Assembly (NCBI GenBank): GCA_024684065.1
Contig: JAIKXO010000306.1
Location: 26,630 to 90,629, forward strand
Source of the DNA: Lachnospiraceae bacterium
GTDB lineage: Bacteria; Bacillota_A; Clostridia; Lachnospirales; Lachnospiraceae
DNA length: 64,000 nt
Direction: 5' to 3'
In this document: piece after piece, positions 26,605-33,855 of the stretch
Position numbering within the stretch: position 1 is the first letter of the stretch
Layout: each line of letters starts with the position of its first letter
The notes under the pieces: model-generated
What the model was told of the DNA's origin: nothing
What the model saw: only the letters and a program-made list of their open reading frames with translations
The model's database searches: none
Translations under genes and position numbers: made by a program

Positions 26605-26937
26605 ATGGCCGAAAATAAGAAAAATGAACCGGAAGAGGAAATGACCGTCACGCTCGATCTTGATGACGGTACAAGCGTTGACTGCGCGGTGATAACGATA
26701 TTTGAAATGGATGAGCAGGATTACATCGCTCTTCTTCCGCTGACGGAAAAGGGCGGGGACGCAAGCGGTGAGGTCTGGATCTACCGCTATTACGAGAATC
26801 CCGACGATCCCAACGAGGAGCCGGAGCTTGAATACATCGATGATGACGAGGAGTATGACGCCGCGGTCGACGTCTTCGACGAGCTTTTAGACAGCGAGCA
26901 ATACGACGAACTTTTTGAGGATGACGATACTGAGTAA
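26605..26937 (+). CDS. DUF1292 family protein
   Basis: 110 residues from the ATG at 26605, which follows AAGGAGAAGG; the frame is open from 26560 but without a good start. Very acidic. Core motif MTVTLDLDDGTSVDCAVITIF then DYIALLPL and WIYRYYEN is that of DUF1292, a widespread small Firmicute family of unknown function. The C-terminus is almost all Asp/Glu. Transcribed divergently from the sirtuin-like gene. Confidence 0.88.
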   Translation: MAENKKNEPEEEMTVTLDLDDGTSVDCAVITIFEMDEQDYIALLPLTEKGGDASGEVWIYRYYENPDDPNEEPELEYIDDDEEYDAAVDVFDELLDSEQYDELFEDDDTE

Positions 26938-26973
26938 CCTCCTCTCTTTAGTAACACGACAATCATCTGCAGC

Positions 26974-27003
26974 GGTAAAGCCGTCTGTAAAAGCGGCTTT
27001 ATC
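26974..27003 (+). terminator. Terminator-like hairpin after the DUF1292 gene
   Basis: Stem GGTAAAGCCG / CGGCTTTATC around a 10-nt loop, about 37 bases after the stop. No strong U tract follows. The rest of 26938-27191 holds only the repeat copy at 27088. Confidence 0.5.
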
Positions 27004-27087
27004 GGTGTTCACATCTTATACTGACACACATTAACATTTCAGTTTTTACTTTACTCCGAATATTTCAGATCAGGAAACATCACAAAA

Positions 27088-27173
27088 GAAATGATTCGGT
27101 CTGTAAAACAGATCTCACCCGCATAAACCGACGTTTATGTCCGGGCACGTGATTTGCTGCGCCAACCGGTGCA
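27088..27173. repeat. Modular palindromic repeat, decayed full copy (R3)
   Basis: Same order of modules as R1 (GAAATGATTCGGTCTG..., CATAAACCGACGTTTATG, GTGATTTGCTGCG..., ending GGTGCA) but with several mismatches in the stems. It ends just before the helicase ribosome binding site. Confidence 0.7.
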
Positions 27174-27191
27174 GCTTGGAAAGGCATATCA

Positions 27192-29120
27192 TTGAACAGA
27201 CTCAATAAAGAACAGCTGCAGGCCGCAGAACACTTAGACGGCCCGATGCTCGTGCTCGCAGGCCCGGGCTCCGGGAAGACCGCCGTATTGACTGCAAGGA
27301 TCATTAACCTTATCAATGTCCATGGCATAGCTCCGGAAAGGATCCTGGTGCTGACCTTCTCAAAGGAAGCGGCAAACGAAATGCAGGAGCGCTTCTCAAG
27401 CCGGATCGGTGATATTGATCATCCCGTCCGTTTCGGGACATTTCACGCTGTTTTCTATCACATCTTAAAGAAACAGGGATTATATAACGAAAACAGCATA
27501 TTAGACACAAAGACAAAACGTGAATACGTAAGACAGGCCGGAAAGAGGCTCAACATTGCCGAATGCCATGAAAGCGCCTGGCAGGAGCTTATGCTTGCAA
27601 GAATTTCCGCTAAGAAAAGCGGAAGGGAACCCGAAGCATCAGACGATCGCGAAGCGGAAATCTTCGAAGGGATCTTCAACGCGTATTCCGAAAAATGCAG
27701 GCGGGAAAGAAAGCTTGATTTTGACGATATGATCACCGAATGCATAAAGCTTCTGAAAGAGATCCCCAAGGTACTCTCCAAATGGCAGGATAAGTATGAT
27801 CATATACTTGTAGACGAATTTCAGGATATCGATCTTAAGCAGTACGAGGTCTTAAAGCTCCTCGCCGGGGACAGGGCCAATATTTTTGCGGTCGGGGACG
27901 ACGACCAGTCGATCTACGGCTTCAGAGGCGCCTGCCCGGGGATAATGAAGAGGTTTAAGGACGACCATCCGAATATAAAGACTGTAAATCTTATTACCAA
28001 TTACCGCAGCAAAAGGGATATAATCGAGAACGCTACAGCCGTGATCAGGCATAACACCGACAGGCTTTTAAAAACCCAGATGCCCATAAGCAGCGAGGCA
28101 GGCTTCGTAGAGCTTTCTGTCTTTAAGACGCCCTTTGAGGAAGCTTCCTATGTTATCGATAAGATACGGGAGCTTAAGCGCAATGCTCCGGATATCAGCA
28201 CAGGCATTCTCTACAGGACCGGAAACGCCGTGCAGATACTTGAAAACGAATTTAAGAAGCAGCGCACGCCTTACTATCGATCGGAAAAAAGCGGGAACTT
28301 CTATGATAACGAATGGGTAAAGGACATTCTTTCATACCTTAGGCTCGGATGTGGAAGAGGCGGTAAAAAGGATCTGCTTTCGATATTAAATAAGCCGGAC
28401 CGGGGCTTAAGCAGGGAAGCATTTCTCTTGCGGACCGGGCAGGAAAACGGCACAGACCCTGATTTTGGCAAAGGAATTACTGAACCGGCGTACGGAACTT
28501 CAGGCGGCTTAAGTTTCGAAGACTGCATAACCGCCCTTCTTTGGTATTATGAGGATGACGCGGAAAAACTTACGGTCATAAAAAGGCTGAAGACAGAGAT
28601 ACGGTTTCTTAAGGATCTTCCCCTTAAGGGCGCGGTTAATTTCATTCTCAGGGGCATCGGATACGAAAAAGAACTTCTGAAAAGATCCGGCGGGCAGGAA
28701 GCTTCAGTTTCCGGGCTTGTTTCCGAACTCTATGACAATATGGAAGGGCATGTCTATACAGAAGAATTCTTAAGCCATGCAGACAGAGTAAATGAAACAT
28801 TCCCTGAGAATGAGAAAAAGAACAGAAGCGCTAGGATCGATCCCCGAGGGCAGATCATTCTCCAGACTGTTCATGCCTCCAAGGGACTTGAATATGACGC
28901 TGTCTTTATCATCGGAATGCAGGAGGGTATCTTTCCCCACAAAAAAGCAAAAACCAAAGCGGATATCGAAGAAGAACGGAGGCTTTTCTACGTGGCAATG
29001 ACAAGAGCACGTGAAAGGCTGTATATCTGCGCGAGGAAAAAGGACAGCTTCGGTAAAAAGGAATCCAGGTTCATCCACGAGCTCCTTATTGACCAAAAAC
29101 CCCTCTTTGATATAAAATAA
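27192..29120 (+). CDS. UvrD/PcrA-like superfamily 1 DNA helicase
   Basis: 642 residues from a TTG start at 27192 with GGAAAGG 8 bases upstream. Shorter than PcrA or UvrD (about 720-750). SF1A motifs: Q motif LNKEQLQAAE, Walker A AGPGSGKTAVL, motif Ia LTFSKEAANEM, motif II DEFQD, motif III VGDDDQSIYGFRG, motif IV NYRS, motif V VHASKGLEYDAVF, motif VI YVAMTRARERLYI. Acts as a 3'-5' helicase in repair or conflict resolution. The long C-terminal Tudor-like tail of PcrA is missing. Confidence 0.9.
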   Translation: MNRLNKEQLQAAEHLDGPMLVLAGPGSGKTAVLTARIINLINVHGIAPERILVLTFSKEAANEMQERFSSRIGDIDHPVRFGTFHAVFYHILKKQGLYNENSILDTKTKREYVRQAGKRLNIAECHESAWQELMLARISAKKSGREPEASDDREAEIFEGIFNAYSEKCRRERKLDFDDMITECIKLLKEIPKVLSKWQDKYDHILVDEFQDIDLKQYEVLKLLAGDRANIFAVGDDDQSIYGFRGACPGIMKRFKDDHPNIKTVNLITNYRSKRDIIENATAVIRHNTDRLLKTQMPISSEAGFVELSVFKTPFEEASYVIDKIRELKRNAPDISTGILYRTGNAVQILENEFKKQRTPYYRSEKSGNFYDNEWVKDILSYLRLGCGRGGKKDLLSILNKPDRGLSREAFLLRTGQENGTDPDFGKGITEPAYGTSGGLSFEDCITALLWYYEDDAEKLTVIKRLKTEIRFLKDLPLKGAVNFILRGIGYEKELLKRSGGQEASVSGLVSELYDNMEGHVYTEEFLSHADRVNETFPENEKKNRSARIDPRGQIILQTVHASKGLEYDAVFIIGMQEGIFPHKKAKTKADIEEERRLFYVAMTRARERLYICARKKDSFGKKESRFIHELLIDQKPLFDIK

Positions 29121-29233
29121 AAACACAAAACCCCTCTTACTCGAAAACAGGGGCAGGATCCGATGCACCCGTAAACCGGGCTTCCCGAAAGATAACGGAT
29201 CATGCTGTCCTTTAATAAATACAGGAGATTTTG

Positions 29234-30445
29234 ATGGAAAAGAATCTTATTAACGATGTTAACAGTACGGAACTGCTTGACGGGGTGATGCCCGTAGCGC
29301 CTCTTAAGATAATCTGCCATGAAAGCTGCAGGGAGCTTGGCGCGCTTGTAAACAAGCACCTTAAGGATTTCCGGAAAGTCACCAACACCACGCACCGCGA
29401 TTCCCTGGCTTTTCAGGAGTACGAGCCCGAGACCTTTCTCGTTGATTACAGCTGCATGCGCTTCAGTACCGGCGAGGGCAAGGCGATACTTAATGAAACC
29501 ATCCGGGGCAAGGATCTCTTCATAATGACCGATGTCACAAACCACAGCCTCACCTACAGGCTTCACGGCTATGAGAACCATATGTCGCCGGATGACATCT
29601 ATCAGGAAACCAAGCGTATAATCGCGGCGGTAAACGGAAAGGCGCACAGGTTAACGCTTGTCATGCCGTTTTTGTACGAAAGCCGCCAGCACAAAAGGCA
29701 TAACAGGGAATCCCTTGACTGCGCCCTGGCTCTTGACGAGCTGCAGAAAATGGGAGTGAACAATATCGTGACCTTTGACGCCCATGATCCAAGGGTTCAG
29801 AATTCGACTCCTTTAAACGGATTCGATAATTTCCTCCCTCCCTACCAGTTTATCAAATCCCTCATCCACTATGAAAAGGATCTGATAATCGACAAGGAGC
29901 ATCTGGTGGTCATTTCACCCGACGAGGGCGCACTTGACAGGGCGGTCTATTTCGCGGGGGTTTTGGGGTTAGATGCCGGAATGTTTTACAAAAGGAGGGA
30001 TTACTCAAGGGTCGTTAATGGAAAGAACCCTATAGTCGCCCACGAATTTCTCGGAGATAATATAGACGGCAAGGATGTCATAGTAATAGACGACATGATC
30101 TCCTCGGGCGGGAGCATGATCGATACGTCCCGCCAGCTTAAGGAAATGAATGCAAAGAGAGTGTTTATCTGCTGTACCTTCGGGCTTTTTACCGAGGGGC
30201 TCGAGATCTTTGACAAGGCATACGAAAAGTGTTATTTCGACAAGATAATCACCACAAACCTGGTTTACCATCCTCCCGGGCTCATGGAAAAGCCTTACTA
30301 CATCGAAGCGGATATGAGCAAGTTCTTAGCCTCGATCATAGATTTCCTAAACCACGATACCGCGCTTTCGAGCGTCCATACTCCTACGAACAAGATCCAG
30401 CAGATACTCATGAAATATAACAACCGCGAGGAGACGGTGGTGTAG
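29234..30445 (+). CDS. prs: Ribose-phosphate pyrophosphokinase, divergent clostridial type
   Basis: 403 residues from the ATG at 29234 (AGGAG upstream), about 90 longer than the usual enzyme. Makes PRPP from ribose 5-phosphate and ATP. The motif TFDAHDPRVQNS stands for the canonical DLHAxQIQGFF, and the PRPP loop is VIVIDDMISSGGSMI where most enzymes have DDMIDTAGT. The overall two-domain phosphoribosyltransferase pattern is kept. The 113-base gap before it can fold into a long stem (GGATCCG paired with CGGATC), possibly a leader structure. Confidence 0.87.
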   Translation: MEKNLINDVNSTELLDGVMPVAPLKIICHESCRELGALVNKHLKDFRKVTNTTHRDSLAFQEYEPETFLVDYSCMRFSTGEGKAILNETIRGKDLFIMTDVTNHSLTYRLHGYENHMSPDDIYQETKRIIAAVNGKAHRLTLVMPFLYESRQHKRHNRESLDCALALDELQKMGVNNIVTFDAHDPRVQNSTPLNGFDNFLPPYQFIKSLIHYEKDLIIDKEHLVVISPDEGALDRAVYFAGVLGLDAGMFYKRRDYSRVVNGKNPIVAHEFLGDNIDGKDVIVIDDMISSGGSMIDTSRQLKEMNAKRVFICCTFGLFTEGLEIFDKAYEKCYFDKIITTNLVYHPPGLMEKPYYIEADMSKFLASIIDFLNHDTALSSVHTPTNKIQQILMKYNNREETVV

Positions 30446-30472
30446 GTGCTTTCCTAAAATTTCGGTAAAGTA

Positions 30473-30506
30473 AAACGGCTTATCGGGAAAGTCTGATAAG
30501 CCGTTT
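30473..30506. terminator. Bidirectional terminator between prs and pgeF
   Basis: 12-bp perfect stem AAACGGCTTATC / GATAAGCCGTTT with a 10-nt loop, flanked by AT-rich tails. It lies between two convergent genes. Confidence 0.8.
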
Positions 30507-30534
30507 ATATTTTAACATACGTATCATACGATCA

Positions 30535-31419
30535 TCATGTACCGGCGGGAAGATCTATTTTGAGAAAAGCTCCCATATTCCCCCGCTTCCCATTACTGGC
30601 CCTGTGGGAGAATAACAGGTTCGGATTACAGCAGGTGCAGATGTCCGTGACCTCAATACGGTCAGGATTTATCCCCGCCTCGAGCATGATCTGCCTGTTA
30701 GCCTCCCAGAGATCAAGCAGATATTTGCCTTGTGCATCTTCTTTTTTAAAGAGGATCTTTTCCGTTATCTCTTCCGAAAAAGCCTCCCTGAACCTTTCAG
30801 CCACATCCTCGGACACCTCATAGCAATCCCTGCAGATGCTCGGCCCAATAGCCGCATATATATCTCCGGGATCACAGCCGTAGGTCTTTTCCATGAGCCG
30901 CACAGTCTGTAAACCCATTTTGCCGACAGTTCCCTTCCAGCCCGAATGCGACAGTCCTATCGCCCTTTTTACGGGGTCGATGAAAAGCAACGGTACACAG
31001 TCCGCAAAATAAATCATCAGGGTAACATCCGGCACGTTCGTTATCATTCCATCCGTATCGTGAAAATCCCTCTTTTTTGTCACACCGCTGCCCCTGTCCT
31101 TTTCAGTGACGATCCTTACATTGGTGGTGTGGGTCTGGTCGGAGGTTACTACCGAATCAAGCAGAAATCCCCCGGCCTCTGAAAGCCTTCTGTAGTTTTC
31201 AAGCACCTTTTCCCTGTCATCTCCTCTGGAAGAGGTAAGATTCATGCTTGCAAACATGCCCTCGCTGACCCCGCCGAGCCTTGTCGAAAATCCGTGTGTA
31301 AAGCCTTTAAGAGCATCAAAAACAGGGAATGTCAGATAACAGACATCCCCTTTATAATTCTCACGGATCTTAAACCCCGGTTCTTTTCTTTCTTTTCTTA
31401 AGAATCCCGCTGACGCCAT
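30535..31419 (-). CDS. pgeF: Peptidoglycan editing factor PgeF (YfiH/DUF152, laccase-like fold)
   Basis: 294 residues. Family motifs GFSTRLGGVSEGMFASMNL, TSDQTHTTNV (ligand His), IYFADCVPLLFID (ligand Cys), GLSHSGWKGTVGKMG (ligand His), CTCCNPNLLFSHRA. In E. coli the family removes misincorporated L-Ser from UDP-MurNAc; purine nucleoside activities are also reported. It begins 17 bases after the GGDEF gene and is probably cotranscribed. Confidence 0.92.
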   Translation of the reverse strand: MASAGFLRKERKEPGFKIRENYKGDVCYLTFPVFDALKGFTHGFSTRLGGVSEGMFASMNLTSSRGDDREKVLENYRRLSEAGGFLLDSVVTSDQTHTTNVRIVTEKDRGSGVTKKRDFHDTDGMITNVPDVTLMIYFADCVPLLFIDPVKRAIGLSHSGWKGTVGKMGLQTVRLMEKTYGCDPGDIYAAIGPSICRDCYEVSEDVAERFREAFSEEITEKILFKKEDAQGKYLLDLWEANRQIMLEAGINPDRIEVTDICTCCNPNLLFSHRASNGKRGNMGAFLKIDLPAGT

Positions 31420-31436
31420 TTATGATATCCCTTTTC

Positions 31437-32387
31437 CTATCTCTTGATGTCGATGGTATTCAGGTAATGGATATCAACCAGGAATACATAGTATACAAGG
31501 CCGAAGTTTTTGTCATTCACAAGGTGTCCGTAGTCGTCCACCTCCTTTATCGTACCGTCCTTGCACTTTATCCTGTATCTTACATAATCGATCTTGTCCA
31601 CATTCTGCGCAAGCTCAAACTGCTGTTTATTTATGATTTCGGTAATGCTTTTGTAATCATCGGGGAGCACTATCCCTTTAAAGGAATTGCCGACATAATT
31701 CCTGAAATCGCTTATTGAGTCACAGTTAAAAAGCCTTGCCATTGATTCGCTGGCATACAAAAGCTCCTCATCCTCATCTGCCCTGTATACGAAGAAGCCT
31801 CCGGGCATGCCCTTAGAAAACTCCTCTATATCGAACATGAACTGATCACGGTGTGCGGGGGTCATGTCATCTGTATTGAACCTGAAGCAGTTCCTGCCCT
31901 CGTACTTTGCCTTATAAAGCGCATCATCCGCCATTTTCGTAAGCTCATTGGCATCCCTTCCGCACTGTGGGTACATGGCTATCCCTACCGAAAAAGTAAA
32001 GCATATCTTTTCCGTCCCGTTATCAACAGACAGAATATCCCCTCTGGTCATAAGCATCCTGAGCTTTGTGCTTATCTCGTTTATGTCCGTATTGGTATAG
32101 AAAACCACAAACTCATCGCCCCCGAACCTGAAGATTATCCCTTTGTCGGAAAAGTTTTCCTTAAGCACCTGTGCCGTCCGTATGATAACATCATCGCCGA
32201 TTTTATGCCCATAGCTGTCATTGATCTTCTTGAAATTATCTCCGTCAATTATCATGAAAGCGCATTGAGTGTCAGGATTCTTATCGGCGTATTTGCGTAC
32301 CTTCGCATAGCCCGCGTGACGGGTGGGCACGCCTGTCATAATATCTTCTTCTTTAAGTCCCGAAAGTCTTTCTTTAAGTCCTGCCAT
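31437..32387 (-). CDS. Diguanylate cyclase with N-terminal GGDEF and C-terminal PAS-like domain
   Basis: 316 residues. GGDEF domain at about 15-170 with an intact active-site loop RFGGDEF and MIIDGDNFKKINDSYGH (Mg and substrate residues). No RxxD inhibitory site is visible before the GGDEF. The C-terminal part (about 185-310: GGFFVYRADEDEELLYASESM ... YVRYRIKCKDGTIKEVDDYG) looks like a PAS domain. Putting the sensor after the catalytic domain is unusual. No membrane segment. Start ATG at 32387 with GAGGAG. Confidence 0.88.
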   Translation of the reverse strand: MAGLKERLSGLKEEDIMTGVPTRHAGYAKVRKYADKNPDTQCAFMIIDGDNFKKINDSYGHKIGDDVIIRTAQVLKENFSDKGIIFRFGGDEFVVFYTNTDINEISTKLRMLMTRGDILSVDNGTEKICFTFSVGIAMYPQCGRDANELTKMADDALYKAKYEGRNCFRFNTDDMTPAHRDQFMFDIEEFSKGMPGGFFVYRADEDEELLYASESMARLFNCDSISDFRNYVGNSFKGIVLPDDYKSITEIINKQQFELAQNVDKIDYVRYRIKCKDGTIKEVDDYGHLVNDKNFGLVYYVFLVDIHYLNTIDIKR

Positions 32388-32473
32388 TATTGCTGATTCT
32401 CCTCATAAACACTAAGAACTTATTTAAAGTTCCTTACCTTATATATATAAAGAATTCTTATGTATACACAGCT

Positions 32474-32502
32474 ATAATAAAATAGAATCGTATATAAATC
32501 AA
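32474..32502 (-). promoter_or_regulatory. Predicted promoter of the GGDEF-pgeF unit
   Basis: Minus strand: -35 TTGATT (32502-32497), 17-nt spacer, -10 TATTAT (32479-32474), about 85 bases before the start codon. Confidence 0.6.
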
Positions 32503-32552
32503 ATGCTTTTTTTTAATATAACGCTTCGGACGGCCCTGTACGTTTTACGCAT

Positions 32553-32610
32553 AAAAAACTCATCATTACCGGCAATGCCTGCAGGTAAGCCCGCAAATGA
32601 TGAGTTTTTT
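32553..32610 (-). terminator. Intrinsic terminator of the rplS-to-yraN gene run
   Basis: 15-bp arms AAAAAACTCATCATT / AATGATGAGTTTTTT on either side of a 28-base inner structured loop; on the minus strand the stem ends in GAGTTTTTT. It lies about 85 bases beyond the yraN stop. The 307-base gap 32388-32694 contains only this and the GGDEF promoter. Confidence 0.85.
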
Positions 32611-32694
32611 TACCGCTCCGGTCTGTTTTTTGCCGGATCATTTCAATATATATATTTTATACCGTATAACGTGTTTATGCTGCAGATACGGTCT

Positions 32695-33057
32695 TTATCT
32701 GTAATACCTTACATATTCGAATGCATTTCTGTACCAGGTTATATCCTCCCCGAGGATCCCTATTACATCAAATCTGAAGGCTCCGGCTTCCGAAAGCCCG
32801 TGTGTCAGCCTGTAATAATCCGCTACCCTGCTGATGGTGGCCTGTTTTTTATGGTCTACCGCCTCTATCGGATATCCCGCATCCTTATTCTTCCTGTATT
32901 TTACCTCGAAAAAGACGATCGTCCTGCCATCCTTTCCGATAAGATCTATCTCCCCGCCCCTGCACCTGAAATTCCTCTCAAGCACCTTTATGCCTTTTTT
33001 TATGAGAAAATCCGCCGCAAGCTCCTCATACTGAGCTCCGACCTTACGTTTATTCAT
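32695..33057 (-). CDS. yraN: YraN family (UPF0102) endonuclease-fold protein
   Basis: 120 residues. Motifs GAQYEELAADFLIKKG, RCRGGEIDLIGKDGRTIVFFEVKYR match the restriction-endonuclease-like active site pattern (E, D, E-x-K) of this family. Often found next to rnhB in Firmicutes and proteobacteria, as here. The ribosome binding site is weak. Last gene before the terminator at 32610. Confidence 0.9.
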   Translation of the reverse strand: MNKRKVGAQYEELAADFLIKKGIKVLERNFRCRGGEIDLIGKDGRTIVFFEVKYRKNKDAGYPIEAVDHKKQATISRVADYYRLTHGLSEAGAFRFDVIGILGEDITWYRNAFEYVRYYR

Positions 33058-33080
33058 CCGATAAAGACCTGTATAATCGT

Positions 33081-33350
33081 TTAATATATTATATTTATCC
33101 CTTTTTCAAAAGTGTTTCTGTTATATAAACCAAAATCTATACGTTTAGGTTGTGCTCCTGCAAGTACACTTGCAGGCGTCCTGCCAGGTGTCTGTTCGAG
33201 TAGTACCTGACTGCAAATCGGGGTTTTGCTAAATGAGTCAACTAAAAGCTCGTGCAGAAATGATTCGGTCTGTTTTAACGACCAAATGGGCATAAGCACT
33301 TGCGCCTGGGCACCGCTTAACATAGCCTGCGCATATTCCTGTGACAGCAA
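33081..33350. other. Intergenic region between ylqH and yraN with hairpins and a decayed repeat copy (R4)
   Basis: The 302 bases 33058-33359 have no convincing gene. They hold a perfect palindrome CCTGCAAGT-AC-ACTTGCAGG at 33157-33176, a GCAGG-CGT-CCTGC hairpin beside it, and at 33257-33314 a worn copy of the modular repeat (GAAATGATTCGGTCTG ... GGGCATAAGC ... GGGCACC). A minus-strand frame of 89 codons (33081-33350) runs through this material but resembles no protein and is not accepted. Confidence 0.55.
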
Positions 33351-33359
33351 GCCTTCATC

Positions 33360-33674
33360 TCAGCCCGGCATAAGGGGCTTTATCTTTGAAGCCTTGCCCT
33401 TCGCTCTCTCCATCTCATCGACAAATACCAGGATCTCCGCCACGACCTCATAAAGCTCCGGCGGGATATAGTCCCCTATCTGCAACTTCGAAAGCGTATC
33501 GGCAAGCTTGCTGTCCTGATGGACCGCAACGTCGGCTTCCTTCGCCTTTGCTATGATCTTTTCAGCTATGGCCCCCCGCCCCGAGGCAACGACCTTGGGA
33601 GCCGCATCCAACGGATCATATTCTATCGCGACGGCGGTCTTTATTTTTTTTCTCTCATTAGGGTTGTCTGCCAA
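33360..33674 (-). CDS. ylqH: FlhB C-terminal domain homologue (YlqH type)
   Basis: 104 residues from a TTG at 33674 with GAGGAAG upstream. It is the cytoplasmic C-terminal domain of FlhB/EscU without its membrane part: AVAIEYDPLDAAPKVVASGRG at the N-terminus and DYIPPELYEVVAEILVFV. The FlhB autocleavage motif NPTH is replaced around EYDP. Gene order rnhB-ylqG-ylqH is the same as in Bacillus subtilis. No other flagellar genes are in the window. Confidence 0.88.
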   Translation of the reverse strand: MADNPNERKKIKTAVAIEYDPLDAAPKVVASGRGAIAEKIIAKAKEADVAVHQDSKLADTLSKLQIGDYIPPELYEVVAEILVFVDEMERAKGKASKIKPLMPG

Positions 33675-33708
33675 TCTTGCTTCCTCTTTTTATTATACGC
33701 CACCGGCA

Positions 33709-33855
33709 CTTGATTTTTTGCCTTCTGTTTTTTTGTCAAATCAGATTCCCTGCGGCAAAAAGGTTTTATGCCTCACAAACTAAAGTTTGTTCGGCGCTTG
33801 ATTTTTTGCCTTCTGTTTTTTGTCAAATCAGATTCCCTGCGGCAAAAAATCAAGC
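33709..33855. repeat. Two direct copies of a 52-53 bp hairpin sequence with a palindromic module between
   Basis: Copies at 33709-33761 and 33797-33848 (CTTGATTTTTTGCC, then TTCTGTTTTTT, then GCGGCAAAAA). Each can fold through TTTTTTGCC/GGCAAAAA; the second forms a 15-bp stem GCTTGATTTTTTGCC / GGCAAAAAATCAAGC (33796-33810 with 33841-33855) that overlaps the ylqG stop and may act as its terminator. Between them, ACAAACT-AA-AGTTTGT (33775-33790) resembles the middle module of the R family. Confidence 0.8.

Noticed and set aside
33081..33350. 89-codon open frame on the minus strand between ylqH and yraN
   Set aside because: It runs through palindromes and a decayed repeat copy, has no ribosome binding site and resembles no protein family.
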